From CBDUXT01 sp965371245 (GTDB taxonomy: Bacteria; Planctomycetota; Phycisphaerae; UBA1845): a DNA stretch of 64,000 nt. The notes beneath the pieces were generated by a model. It saw nothing but the letters and a program-made list of their open reading frames with translations, was not told the DNA's origin and searched no databases. The stretch is taken from NCBI GenBank assembly GCA_965371245.1, contig CBDUXT010000003.1, positions 70,850 through 134,849 of the forward strand, given 5' to 3'. Position 1 is the stretch's first letter, and the number at the start of each line of letters is the position of its first letter. The position numbers and the translations under genes are program-made. Below are positions 7,852 to 17,081 of the stretch, in pieces.

Positions 7852-9213
7852 ATGAAGCATCATGGAATGCGAGCGGTCCTTCTGGTGTGCGCCGGTCTCG
7901 GCACACACAGCGCCCCCGCTCACGCCCGGCCCGCACCGGCTCCGGTTCAGGTCATCGCCCAACGGCGAACGGAGGCCCCCGGCGAGGGAGGAAACTTCGG
8001 CAGTTTTATCAACCTCAGCTTTGACAGCCCCCCCGAACTGAAGAACCTCAGCCCATCCATCAGCGGAAACAACGTGGCCTTCGCGGCGACGACTCGCGAT
8101 CCAGGCGGGTCGGGTATGTTTGCCCTGATCGACGGTCAACTGCGCGTCGTGGCCGACACCTGGACCAAGATACCGGGAACGGACCTGACCTTCGGCTTCA
8201 GCATCGGCGATGGTGTGGGCCCGAACATCTGTGGGTCAACCGTGGTGTTTACCGGCATCAACATCTCTCATGGTTCCGCGATCTGGCTCTGGCGAGACGG
8301 CGTGCTGGAAAAGGTGGTGGACAGCGACACGCTCGTCCCGGGGCGTAGCGTGACCTTCGGCAGCTTCGCCGGCACACCCGGCATCAGCGGAGACAACGTT
8401 GTCTTCAACGCTCGCTACACCGGAGGCGGTGGGATCTACGCAGTCATCAACGGGGAACTGCTGACAATCGCCGACAGTGACACGCTCCTTCCGGGCGCCC
8501 CGACGACGGCCGGAGGTTTCGGCTTCCTTGTCGGCTACAGCGCCTTCATCAGCGGCGAGAACGTGGTCTTCTGGGCTGGGTCGGGCGTCAACCACAGGGG
8601 TATCTACCTCTTTGCCAACGGCGTGATTCGCGTCATCATCGACCCCAACACGCCTAAACCGGGGGGGGGAGGCGAGACATTCGACTTTGTCCCGGTGCGC
8701 GCCAACTTCTGGCCGGGCATCAGCGGTGAGAACGTGGCCTTTTCGCTCTGGACGGAGCTGTATGCGTATATCAACGGTACGCTGCGCCTCGTCGCCGACG
8801 ACACGACGCAAGCGCCTGGGGGCGGCACGTTCACCACTTTTTCCGCCCGCACTTCGATAGATGGCGAGAACATCGCCTTCGCAGCCGGCACCGGAGGGGG
8901 GAGCGCGGGGATTTTCTCCTACATCAACGGCGAGTTTCGCACCATTGCCAGCGACAACACGCCGGCCCCAGGTTTCGCGACCAATTTCAGCGCCATCGGT
9001 TTCCGTATCTCTGACGGCGGGGGTCCGGGCATCAGCGGCGAACAGGTCGTTTTCACCGCCGGTCCCCCCGGCGTCTACACCGGCGACGGCATCCCGCCGC
9101 CGCCACCGCCGCCACCCATCCCCACGGTCTCCACCTGGGGTGTCATCGCCATGACACTCCTACTCCTCACCGCAGGCAGCATAGCCGTCAATCGACGAGG
9201 CACTGCGGCATAA
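7852..9213 (+). CDS. secreted beta-repeat protein with IPTL-CTERM sorting tail
   Basis: 453 aa with an N-terminal signal peptide (RAVLLVCAGLGTHSAPAHA), then six to seven repeats of about 60 residues containing PGISGENVVF and GIYAVINGELLTIAD-like lines. This suggests a beta-propeller. A poly-proline spacer (PPPPPPPP) leads to the tail IPTVSTWGVIAMTLLLL ending in NRRG. That tail fits the IPTL-CTERM family: motif, transmembrane helix and basic end, known as a surface-sorting signal processed by an exosortase-like enzyme. An AAAGGAG site lies ahead of the ATG. No sorting enzyme is encoded in the window. The ligand or surface role is unknown. Confidence 0.85.
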   Translation: MKHHGMRAVLLVCAGLGTHSAPAHARPAPAPVQVIAQRRTEAPGEGGNFGSFINLSFDSPPELKNLSPSISGNNVAFAATTRDPGGSGMFALIDGQLRVVADTWTKIPGTDLTFGFSIGDGVGPNICGSTVVFTGINISHGSAIWLWRDGVLEKVVDSDTLVPGRSVTFGSFAGTPGISGDNVVFNARYTGGGGIYAVINGELLTIADSDTLLPGAPTTAGGFGFLVGYSAFISGENVVFWAGSGVNHRGIYLFANGVIRVIIDPNTPKPGGGGETFDFVPVRANFWPGISGENVAFSLWTELYAYINGTLRLVADDTTQAPGGGTFTTFSARTSIDGENIAFAAGTGGGSAGIFSYINGEFRTIASDNTPAPGFATNFSAIGFRISDGGGPGISGEQVVFTAGPPGVYTGDGIPPPPPPPPIPTVSTWGVIAMTLLLLTAGSIAVNRRGTAA

Positions 9214-9222
9214 CCCGATGGC

Positions 9223-9253
9223 GTCCGCGCGGGCTTGAAGCCCGCGGCTCGGG
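9223..9253 (+). repeat. palindromic repeat E, copy 1
   Basis: Short REP-like palindrome built on gcgcgggctt-gaagcccgcg followed by gctcggg. It begins 10 bp after the IPTL-CTERM stop, so its hairpin could also end transcription. Other copies: 44678-44707, 47057-47086, 50889-50915 and 52167-52193 (minus). Confidence 0.75.
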
Positions 9254-9313
9254 ACAAGTGTGGCATGCCCGCGCCTGCGGCTTGGGCATGCCACACGCCG
9301 CGGACAGCCGCTT

Positions 9314-9357
9314 CCTTACGGGCGCGGCTCGGAAAGAGCCTTCTTAAACACGCTCTT
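9314..9357 (+). repeat. direct repeat D, copy 1
   Basis: A 44-bp unit from ccttacgggcgcggctcgg to acacgctctt. It is identical to 9649-9692, about 290 bp downstream. A fragment of it (cgagccgcgcccgtaagg, reverse strand) lies at 21336-21353 inside batC. Confidence 0.8.
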
Positions 9358-9359
9358 AG

Positions 9360-9477
9360 AGCCGCGGGGGCCAGCCCGCGGACCCGTGCGTCATCATGTC
9401 ACCGGGCTCGCGCCCGCCGGCCAGCCGGTTCTACCGGTGCTCTGAAAACTGCCCAACGCCGATTCTGTCACGCACCC
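9360..9477 (+). repeat. dispersed repeat A, shortened copy
   Basis: Matches the second half of repeat A. The first hairpin here has ccgcggg pairing with cccgcgg where other copies have ccgtggg with cccacgg, a compensatory change. Together with E, D and a C-like segment (about 9262-9298) it fills most of the 496-bp gap between the IPTL-CTERM gene and the TPR gene. Confidence 0.7.
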
Positions 9478-9648
9478 GGGTCACGGCATGGTCACCGCTC
9501 GGATCGGCGCATACAATCCGGTAGGCGGGCGGGTTCGCTTTCGCGGGTTCGGTTCCCCAACACCATTCGTCCGCAACCGCAGAGGGTGTATAAGAAGGGT
9601 CATGACGAACCGAGCCGCGACGTGAGGGAGCGGTTTCGAGTGCGAAAC

Positions 9649-9692
9649 CCTTACGGGCGCGGCTCGGAAAGAGCCTTCTTAAACACGCTCTT
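9649..9692 (+). repeat. direct repeat D, copy 2
   Basis: Identical 44-bp copy of 9314-9357. It ends 17 bp before the TTG start at 9710, and the GGAGG right after it is the only candidate ribosome-binding site for that start. Confidence 0.8.
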
Positions 9693-9709
9693 GGAGGCCT
9701 GCAACACCT

Positions 9710-12337
9710 TTGACCGAGCCTAGTAGTCACCAGCGATCGCAAAGACGGCGCCGATTCGTGGCGATGGCGTTTGTCGCGGCGCTGGCGGTGCTCATGGGGT
9801 TGCCCAACCTGAGCGGCAGCTTCGTCGGCGGCGATGACCACCGGCTTCTGTTGAATCACGTATTCGTCAACCATCCGTCGCTGGAGCACGCCGCGCGGAT
9901 CTTCACGATCTTTCACCGCGACTTGTATCAGCCGTTGCCGCTGCTGAGCTTCTCGATGGAGTTCGCGCTCGCCAGGGCGCTTGGACTCTTCGAAAAGGGT
10001 GTCGATGCGGCCGGTTGGCTCTTCCATCTCACCAACATCCTGCTGCACGCGATCAATGCGGTCCTCGTCTGGCGGGTGGTCCTGCGGCTCCAAGATCGGG
10101 AAGGGGCGCGGTCATCAACGGACTCCGCGGGTACTGGCGCGGCGGAGTCGAGCAACGATCGGGATCGGGTCGCCATGACCGTGGCCACGGTGACGGCGGC
10201 GATCTTCGCCATCCACCCGTTTCAGACCGAGGTCGTCGCCTGGACCAACGGGCGAATGATGCTGCTCTCCACCTTGTTTGCCATGCTCTCGTTGTTGCAG
10301 CTTGCGGCGTTTGTCGATCGTCCGCGAGCCCGACCGGCCTGCCTCGCCTTACTGTTCACGTTGCTGTGCGCCGTCAGCAAGGTCCGTATCGCGCTGCCCG
10401 TGCTATGGGGCGTGCTCCTGGTGGCGCGCGGCGTGAAGCTTCGCCGGCGGGTGCTCCTGCTTTGGGGAGCGGCCTCTGTCGTCACGGCGGTCTTCGTGGT
10501 GGTCAATGTCATTTCCACCTCGCAAGCGAGCTTGTTCTCCGAGGCCGGTGAGCATCTGCATGGGCCTCGCGTCGTTCGCGTGCTCCTGGCGCTCGCCTTT
10601 TACTTCCAACACCTGGTATGGCCCACCGGCCTGTCGAGCTATTACCCGACGCCCCCGACGGTCTACTGGTCGGACCCCGAGACGTGGCGTGCGGTGGCCA
10701 TCGTGGTCCCGACGTTGGCCCTTCTGGGCTGGGTCAGCCTTCGGTCCCGGGCGGCGCTCCTGGGCATCGTATGGTTCTTTGCAGCGCTGGCGGTGACGCT
10801 TCCCATTCTTCCGGCCCGCAACGTTCTGGCAGCCGACCGCTACATGTATCTTCCGATCATCGGGTTGCTCTTTGCGGGGGTTGGGCTCGGACACGAGGCG
10901 TACCGGCGATGGCTGATGCCCTTGGCGCCGCGCGCGGCGCGGATGGGTTTGACGCTTGCCGGGGTGGCGGTGGGCATCGCCTTCATCGGCATCTGCTGGC
11001 ACGTGGGCGGCTTCTACACCACGCCGCTCCAAAAGACGTTGCGCATCACCCAGCTCTTTCCGGACACGCCGCGTGTTTGGGAGCCTCTTGGCTGGACGTA
11101 CTTCAGCGACGGTCGCTATGCCGAGGCGATGGACTGTGCGGATAAGGAGCTTCGCCACGACGCCCCGTCCGTTCGCGGCGGCGCGTACCAGCTCCTGGGG
11201 ATGTCTCAGTTCCGCCTCGGGAACGTCGAGAAGGGGTTGGAACTCCTACGAACGGCGATCGAAGTCTCTCCCACGGACTCGCGGGCCACGTCGCGGATTG
11301 CCGGATGCCTGGAAGAGCTGGGTCGTCTGGACGAAGCGACGCGCTACTACGAGGACACCGTGGAAGCGGCGCCGATTCATAACCCCAGCATCGACAACCT
11401 GGCCGCGATCTATGCCCGGATGGGTCGCCGGGCTGATGCTCGAGCGATGTACGAGCGCGCGCAGGGAAACAACCGGTATGACGTAGTGGCCACCATGGGT
11501 CTGGTCAGGTTGGAGATCGCGGAGAACACACGAGAGTCCTATCTTTCCGCCGAGGCGCGTCTGTTGGGCGTCCTGGAGTGGATGCCCGAAAACGCTGAGG
11601 CGCTCACCAACCTGGGTGCCGTACGGGTGGCCCTCGGGCGACCAGACGAGGCCGTTGCGTGCTACAACGAGGCGTTGCGCTACGATCCGAGACATATCAC
11701 GGCGCTGCTGAACCTAGCACAGCTCCATGTGGCGGCCGACGAGCCCGAACACGCCCGCCCGCTGTTCGAACGCGCGATCGCGTGCGGCATGACCTCGATC
11801 GACGAAGTCAAGGTGGTGCATACATTCCTGGTTTCGCAACGAGACTATGACCGCGCCGTGGCACTGTGGAGTGATTTTGCCGAACGCCGACCGACCAACA
11901 AGGAATCGGCGGACTTCTTGACCTGGGCGCGGGTGGTCGGCGGCGATGGCGTCCGTGCCTCGTCGGGACCGATCGACGATGAACCAACGTCGCCGCTCAT
12001 TCTGGCGGCACGGGCGTATCAAGCGCTGCGGGAGGGGCACGGCACAGCGGCGGCCGAACTGGTGGATCGCCTGGCGGACGCGGGACGCTCGGGTGCGGAC
12101 GCTCGTCGGCGGCTGTTAGCCGCGTTGGAGCGGTTCGATGAGATTCGCCCCGACGTGCCCTGGATGTTTTGCCTGGGCGCGCGGCTGCTATTCGCGGAGG
12201 GGAATCATCGGGCGGCGGAAGCGTTTGTCGGCCTGTGCGAACAGCGCTGCCGTGAGCGTGCCTGCCGTGAGCAGGCCGCGTCGTTGCGCTTGCGGCTGCG
12301 TCCAGCGCCGGTCAACCCGCCTTTGCCTCAGCCGTAA
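9710..12337 (+). CDS. polytopic membrane protein with TPR domain (TMTC/O-mannosyltransferase-like)
   Basis: 875 aa. The first half is a polytopic membrane region with about ten hydrophobic helices. It carries an early luminal loop GGDDHRLLLNHVFVNHPS and a later YQPLPLLSFSMEF, resembling glycosyltransferase-C enzymes of the TMTC/protein O-mannosyltransferase type. From about residue 440 there are tandem TPR helices (WEPLGWTYFSDGRYAEAMD, ALTNLGAVRVALGRPDEAV), a protein-binding module facing the periplasm. I infer a transfer of sugar to a periplasmic acceptor, but no catalytic residue is proven. The start is a TTG at 9710 (GGAGG 12 bases upstream); the next option is ATG 9764, which would lose the basic RRRR stretch before helix 1. 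Confidence 0.65.
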   Translation: MTEPSSHQRSQRRRRFVAMAFVAALAVLMGLPNLSGSFVGGDDHRLLLNHVFVNHPSLEHAARIFTIFHRDLYQPLPLLSFSMEFALARALGLFEKGVDAAGWLFHLTNILLHAINAVLVWRVVLRLQDREGARSSTDSAGTGAAESSNDRDRVAMTVATVTAAIFAIHPFQTEVVAWTNGRMMLLSTLFAMLSLLQLAAFVDRPRARPACLALLFTLLCAVSKVRIALPVLWGVLLVARGVKLRRRVLLLWGAASVVTAVFVVVNVISTSQASLFSEAGEHLHGPRVVRVLLALAFYFQHLVWPTGLSSYYPTPPTVYWSDPETWRAVAIVVPTLALLGWVSLRSRAALLGIVWFFAALAVTLPILPARNVLAADRYMYLPIIGLLFAGVGLGHEAYRRWLMPLAPRAARMGLTLAGVAVGIAFIGICWHVGGFYTTPLQKTLRITQLFPDTPRVWEPLGWTYFSDGRYAEAMDCADKELRHDAPSVRGGAYQLLGMSQFRLGNVEKGLELLRTAIEVSPTDSRATSRIAGCLEELGRLDEATRYYEDTVEAAPIHNPSIDNLAAIYARMGRRADARAMYERAQGNNRYDVVATMGLVRLEIAENTRESYLSAEARLLGVLEWMPENAEALTNLGAVRVALGRPDEAVACYNEALRYDPRHITALLNLAQLHVAADEPEHARPLFERAIACGMTSIDEVKVVHTFLVSQRDYDRAVALWSDFAERRPTNKESADFLTWARVVGGDGVRASSGPIDDEPTSPLILAARAYQALREGHGTAAAELVDRLADAGRSGADARRRLLAALERFDEIRPDVPWMFCLGARLLFAEGNHRAAEAFVGLCEQRCRERACREQAASLRLRLRPAPVNPPLPQP

Positions 12338-12353
12338 GCGCTCCGCCTGTGCG

Positions 12354-12401
12354 CAAGAAAAAGCCGTGCGCCGGTCTCCTTGAGGAAACCTACGCACGGC
12401 T
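12354..12401 (-). terminator. rho-independent terminator of the sigma-factor gene
   Basis: On the minus strand a perfect 9-bp stem (agccgtgcg / cgcacggct, loop about 22 nt) is followed at once by ttttt. It lies 33 bp past the sigma-factor stop codon. The T-run is only on the minus-strand side, so it serves that gene rather than the converging TPR gene. Confidence 0.75.
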
Positions 12402-12433
12402 GAGTTTCTGTGCGACCAGGTGGAACTATCGAC

Positions 12434-13429
12434 CTAGGCGGCCAGGTACCGATCCTCCAACGTCAGACGAATCTTCTTGAGCGCGTTGTTTTGGATCTGA
12501 CGGACTCGTTCTTTCGTCACACCGATGATATTGCCCACCTGCTCCAGCGTTTTGGGACCCCGCAGCTCGGGGGTCAGTGACGGACCGATGCCGAAACGCT
12601 CTCGGATCACGGTATGTTCCACCTCGCTCAGTTCGGCCAGGTTGTCCAGAAGGATTTCCTTGAGTTCATCGACGCAGTTTTCCTCGACGTCGATACGCTT
12701 GCGATCGAGAAAATCGCTGCGTTCCATGGCCGGGTCGAACTCGGTCGGGAAATACCCTCGATACCGGCTCGCCCGCATCGCCACGCGTGAGAATGCCTTG
12801 AGGATGGCACGGCATGAATACGTGCTGAACTTGTATCCGCGGGAGCAATCGAACTTCTCGACGCTACGGAGCAAGGCCATGTTGCCCTCGCTGACCATCT
12901 CGTTGAAATCGATATGCGTCAGTCGGGTCCGCTTACCCATCGCGAGCACGAGCGGCATGTTGATTCGCACGATCACGCCGCGGGTCGCCAGGACACGGTG
13001 TCCCCAGGCGAGCAACCGACGCGTCGCGGGCGCGGTAAGCCGTTTACCGGCGAACTTGGCGAGAATATCGACAACCTGCTTGCGGGCGAGGTTGAACCGC
13101 TCGAACAAGTGGGATTCCTGAGCATAGGAAAGCGCCGGAACGCGCTCGCCGGCACAGACGGCGTCCGTAATCGGGTCGGGGTTCTCCCGGAACCTGGGCG
13201 ACTTTCCGTCCGCCAGCCTGGCTTCGCCGCCGTATAGCGCCTTCTCGATGGACCGTTTGCTGAAATCCGGATGGTCCGTAAAATCCGCCGGCTCCGTCAG
13301 GAGCTTCGTGAGGAGTACCTGGTCCTCCGCCGCCAGCGCAAAGACGAACGCGTCGGTCGGCGCCTTGGCCGTTGGCAGGGCCAAGCGGCCCGCCCTGGGC
13401 CGATTCGTGGCAGTGAGTTGAGTGGCCAT
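12434..13429 (-). CDS. sigma-70 family RNA polymerase sigma factor
   Basis: 331 aa. Region 2 is clear: EMVSEGNMALLRSVEKFD and YKFSTYSCRAILKAFSRVAMR (core binding and -10 recognition). Region 4 ends the protein with LSEVEHTVIRERFGIG, then KTLEQVGNIIGVTKERVRQIQ, the -35-binding helix-turn-helix. Between them only about 50 acidic residues remain where region 3 normally sits, and region 1.1 is absent, so this is an alternative, not housekeeping, factor. The frame runs open to 13663, but ATG 13429 has a GGAG site and starts MATQLTATNRPRAG. A terminator follows. The regulon is unknown. Confidence 0.85.
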   Translation of the reverse strand: MATQLTATNRPRAGRLALPTAKAPTDAFVFALAAEDQVLLTKLLTEPADFTDHPDFSKRSIEKALYGGEARLADGKSPRFRENPDPITDAVCAGERVPALSYAQESHLFERFNLARKQVVDILAKFAGKRLTAPATRRLLAWGHRVLATRGVIVRINMPLVLAMGKRTRLTHIDFNEMVSEGNMALLRSVEKFDCSRGYKFSTYSCRAILKAFSRVAMRASRYRGYFPTEFDPAMERSDFLDRKRIDVEENCVDELKEILLDNLAELSEVEHTVIRERFGIGPSLTPELRGPKTLEQVGNIIGVTKERVRQIQNNALKKIRLTLEDRYLAA

Positions 13430-13745
13430 CGGTTCTACTCCTTCCGGCCGACGCCCCCGTGGCACCGACCTATAACAAGCCCCACTATGTAGTACGCTGG
13501 CCGATGGCGATCGGTCGCGTGCGATGGCGATGTTCACCGGATGCGCACCGGAACCGACCCAAATGGGCCAAAAACCACATACCACAACTACATGGGGGGA
13601 GACTAGGCAACGGGGGGGACCGACTTGCCAGTCAAGTATACCACACGCACGGTGTCCGGACAAGTCATTGTTTCCGGACCCCTAGTGGCCGTACGGCCAA
13701 GAGAAAGGCGGAAGAAGAATAACTAAGTTGCGACTTTAGAGGGCG
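13430..13745 (+). other. 316-bp intergenic region upstream of the sigma-factor gene
   Basis: Holds no gene I can support. It must contain the sigma gene promoter and the end of the permease transcript. Two inverted repeats stand out: gtccgg at 13653-13658 with ccggac at 13674-13679, and the perfect 12-bp palindrome ggccgtacggcc at 13687-13698. They could be operator or terminator parts; neither has a T-run. Confidence 0.4.
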
Positions 13746-15032
13746 CTATTCGTAGCGTAACGCCTCGATCGGGTCCAGCTTCGCGGCAGCCAAGGCCGGG
13801 TACATCCCGAAGAAAATCCCGATCATCACGGACAAACCAAAGCTGATACCGACCGACCAGACGCTGACGATGGTTTCCCAATCGGCCAGCTTGGTCACCA
13901 CGTACGCACCCAGCACGCCGAGGAAGACGCCCGCCACGCCGCCCGTCGTAGAGAGCACCACGGTTTCCACTAGGAACTGGACGGCGATCTGCCGCTGACG
14001 GGCACCCAACGCGCGGCGGACACCGATCTCGCGGGTGCGCTCGGTCACGGTAGCCAACATGATGTTCATGATCCCGATGCCACCGACCAGCAGTGAGATG
14101 CCTGCGATGAAGCCCAGGGTCAACTGATTGTTGCGTTTCTTTTTTTCGGCAAGCTGGAGACGCGCCAGAGGAACCTTGACCTCGTAGTCGATCTTTTCAT
14201 GCCCGTGACTAAGAACCCGTTCGATCATCCTCGAGACCGGAATGACGTGCTCGAGTTCGTCGATCGTGACGTAGAGCCCCGAGTACTGCATCTTGATGTA
14301 CTCTCGTGAGCCGGACCCCTGGCGACGGGTTGTCTCACCGAACTGGGCCTTGGCCGTCGAATACGGAACGAGGATCTCATTGTTCAGATTGCGCTCCTCG
14401 ACGCCCCGAGCCGGCGCACCGGCCGTTTGCACATACTCCAGGATGCCCACCACCGTGAACGGGACGGCCGATGGGAAACGCTCGGCCAGGACTTGTTCCC
14501 CGAGTGGGTCCTTCAGCGGGAACAACGCCCTGCGGACCTCTTCGCCGATGACACAAATGTTGGTTCGCTCGGTCATGTCCTCATCGGTGAGGGCGCGCCC
14601 GCGGGCGACGGAGATGTTGACGACCTCGAAGAAGTCAGGCGTGGTTCCGACCACCTTGATGGCGCGTTGGTGCTCGCCGTGCCGTGCTTTGTAGGCCACG
14701 GTCTTCAGCGGAACGATGTGCGTGATGTGCGGGACGGTTTCTCGTGCGATCGCGATGTCGTCCGCGGTGATCCCGTAGGCGATCAGGTTCGTGTTTCCCT
14801 CAGACGTCTCACCAGTCTGGGGCGGTTTCACCGAGTTGACGATGATGTTCCTGGTTCCCAGGAGCTGAATCATCCGCATCTCGTCGGCCGACGCGCCCTC
14901 GCTGATTGAGAGCATGCAGATGACCGCGGCGACCCCGAAGATGATACCCAGGGATGTCAGCAACGAGCGCAGCTTGTGCAGTCGCAGGTTGTTGATGCCA
15001 AGTCGGATCGTTTCGATACTGAGCAGTCGCAT
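13746..15032 (-). CDS. MacB/FtsX-type ABC transporter permease
   Basis: 428 aa from ATG 15032 (MRLLSIETIRLGINNLRLHKLRSLLTSLGIIFGVAAV). This is the classic MacB N-terminal helix followed by a periplasmic MacB_PCD domain (residues about 45-260) and the FtsX permease domain with three C-terminal helices. Signature: ERTREIGVRRALGAR...FLVETVVLS, ending AAKLDPIEALRYE. Such permeases drive mechanotransmission-type transport or lipoprotein export with a separate ATPase. No MacB-like ATPase or membrane-fusion partner lies next to it, which is odd. The frame is open back to 15143, but that part has no signal. 135 bp separate it from the dehydrogenase gene upstream. Confidence 0.85.
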   Translation of the reverse strand: MRLLSIETIRLGINNLRLHKLRSLLTSLGIIFGVAAVICMLSISEGASADEMRMIQLLGTRNIIVNSVKPPQTGETSEGNTNLIAYGITADDIAIARETVPHITHIVPLKTVAYKARHGEHQRAIKVVGTTPDFFEVVNISVARGRALTDEDMTERTNICVIGEEVRRALFPLKDPLGEQVLAERFPSAVPFTVVGILEYVQTAGAPARGVEERNLNNEILVPYSTAKAQFGETTRRQGSGSREYIKMQYSGLYVTIDELEHVIPVSRMIERVLSHGHEKIDYEVKVPLARLQLAEKKKRNNQLTLGFIAGISLLVGGIGIMNIMLATVTERTREIGVRRALGARQRQIAVQFLVETVVLSTTGGVAGVFLGVLGAYVVTKLADWETIVSVWSVGISFGLSVMIGIFFGMYPALAAAKLDPIEALRYE

Positions 15033-15167
15033 CGCTTCTGGTTTCCAGGAAAGCCTTCGTGCCAGGGGGAGCGCCCCCGCCTCAAGACTTTGCTCGCCAT
15101 TTGTCGCTGCCCCGAGACCATGCCTCGGAACCACCGAGTTCAACCACTATAGCAAACAGAGCTAGCT

Positions 15168-16688
15168 CTAGCCGAACTTGATCCCCTGAGCCAGCGGAAG
15201 CTCTGTGGTGTAATTGATCGTGACCGTTTGACGCCGCATGTAGGCCTTCCAGGCGTCTGAACCGGCTTCGCGACCGCCGCCGGTCTCCTTCTCCCCGCCG
15301 AACGCCCCGCCGATCTCGGCGCCGCTGGTGCCGATGTTGGCGTTGGCGATGCCGCAATCGCTGCCGCGACTCGACAGGAACCGCTCGGCCTCCAGGAGGT
15401 TCCGTGTGAAGATGGCCGAGCTTAACCCCTGCGGAACGCCATTTTGCAAATCGATGGCCTCGTCGAGCGTGTCGTACTCGATGACGTACAGGATGGGGGC
15501 GAACGTCTCGTCCTGGACCACGGGGAACTCGTTGCGGACAGCGGCGATACAGGGTGTCACGTAACATCCGCCCGGATACTTCTCGCCGCTGAGCTTCTGT
15601 CCCCCGTAGAGGATTTCACCACCTTGCTCTTTGATGGTCGTGATCGCCCGCATCATGGTATCGACCGCATCGGCGTTGATGAGCGGACCCATCAGCGTGC
15701 CCTCTTCGAGAGGATTTCCGATGCGAACCTGTCCGTACGCGGCCATGAGTTTCTCCACCAGTTCGTTCCGCATCGATCGATGGACGATGATCCGCCGCGT
15801 CGATGTACATCGTTGACCGGCCGTCCCCACGGCACCGAACACGATGGCGGGAACCGTGATTTTCAGGTCGGCTTCTTTCGTGACGATGATCGCGTTGTTG
15901 CCCCCCAACTCGAGAATCGTCCGCCCGAGGCGGTGCCCCACGAGTTCACCCACCCGATGCCCCATGGTGCAGCTACCGGTGGCCGAAACGAGAGGAATGC
16001 GGCGGTCCTGGAGAAGCGCTTCGCCGATCGTGCCGCCACGCCCAATGACCAGGCTGAAGATGGCCGGGTCGGCGCCGGTCGCGAGGCAGACGCGCTCCGC
16101 GATTTTGCTGCACGCGATGGCGGTCAGCGGGGTCTGCGAAGACGGCTTCCAGAGCACGGCGTCTCCGCAGGCGGAGGCGAGGGCCGCGTTCCACGACCAG
16201 ACGGCCACGGGAAAGTTGAACGCGGAAATCACACCGACCACGCCAAGCGGGTGCCACTGCTCGTACATCCGGTGTCCTGGCCGCTCCGAGTGCATGGTCA
16301 GACCATATAGCTGCCGGGACAGACCGACGGCAAAGTCGCAGATGTCGATCATCTCCTGGACTTCGCCGCCGCCCTCGGGCCGAATCTTGCCCATTTCCCA
16401 CGTCACGAGGGCACCGAGATCGTCCTTGTGGTCGCGGAGGGCGTTGCCGAGCCGGCGGACCGTCTCTCCGCGGACGGGCGCGGGCACCTCGCGCCACTTG
16501 AGGAACGCCTGGTGGGCGCGGGCGACGACCTGTTCGTACTCCTCGGGTGTCACCTGCGTGACAGAAGCGATGGCGTTGCCGTCGATGGGGGAGAGGGATA
16601 CGAGCGGTTCGCCGCTTCCGACCCACTCACCGCAGAAACCCCCGCTGTTGTTCGACTCAATCCCAAGTCGCTTCAATACGTCCTTCAT
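15168..16688 (-). CDS. ALDH7-type aldehyde dehydrogenase (alpha-aminoadipate semialdehyde dehydrogenase)
   Basis: 506 aa from ATG 16688. NAD-dependent aldehyde dehydrogenase: the fold block GVISAFNFPVAVWSWNAALA, the general base region TILELGGNNAIIV, the nucleophile Cys in FGAVGTAGQRCTSTRR, and the C-terminal GAEIGGAFGGEKETGGGREAGS. That last block and the GQRCTS context are typical of ALDH7 (antiquitin), which oxidises alpha-aminoadipate semialdehyde in lysine catabolism. No other lysine-degradation gene is close, so the pathway role rests on family membership only. The ORF extends to 16751 but the 22-residue extension has no support. Confidence 0.88.
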   Translation of the reverse strand: MKDVLKRLGIESNNSGGFCGEWVGSGEPLVSLSPIDGNAIASVTQVTPEEYEQVVARAHQAFLKWREVPAPVRGETVRRLGNALRDHKDDLGALVTWEMGKIRPEGGGEVQEMIDICDFAVGLSRQLYGLTMHSERPGHRMYEQWHPLGVVGVISAFNFPVAVWSWNAALASACGDAVLWKPSSQTPLTAIACSKIAERVCLATGADPAIFSLVIGRGGTIGEALLQDRRIPLVSATGSCTMGHRVGELVGHRLGRTILELGGNNAIIVTKEADLKITVPAIVFGAVGTAGQRCTSTRRIIVHRSMRNELVEKLMAAYGQVRIGNPLEEGTLMGPLINADAVDTMMRAITTIKEQGGEILYGGQKLSGEKYPGGCYVTPCIAAVRNEFPVVQDETFAPILYVIEYDTLDEAIDLQNGVPQGLSSAIFTRNLLEAERFLSSRGSDCGIANANIGTSGAEIGGAFGGEKETGGGREAGSDAWKAYMRRQTVTINYTTELPLAQGIKFG

Positions 16689-16790
16689 GGCGTCGTCCTC
16701 GTCTGGCACACCGGTTCCGGGCTGAACCGAGCAAGGTACGGCGACGCGCACAGATGGTCAAGACATCCCCGGTCCACGCTCGGTGGGGGC

Positions 16791-16968
16791 TGCATGACCG
16801 AATCGGCGGGTAGTTTTCAGAGCACGGGGCGCGAGCCCAGTGACCGGTCTGGCATCGTGGAAGCCCCGCGCTTGTTCGCATCGTGTCCGTGGGCTTGCGC
16901 CCACCGCTCTGACGCGGCGTGGCGCCGTCAAGATGGCTTTGCACGGCCCGCCAAGACTGTCACGCACT
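16791..16968 (-). repeat. dispersed repeat A, copy 2
   Basis: Full-length copy in reverse orientation, between the dehydrogenase and the small zinc-ribbon gene. It occupies nearly half of that 393-bp gap. Both hairpins are present (gtgggc-ttgc-gcccac and the ggggc-gcga-gccc stem). Confidence 0.85.
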
Positions 16969-17081
16969 CCTCGGTGGGACTCTTTGCGGACGGAATGCGC
17001 CTGTCCGATCCGACAAGGCGAATCGCAGGGGGCGTCCCGGCGGATGACGCACGGAGCCCTGCCGGAAGGTTTCGAGGTGGT

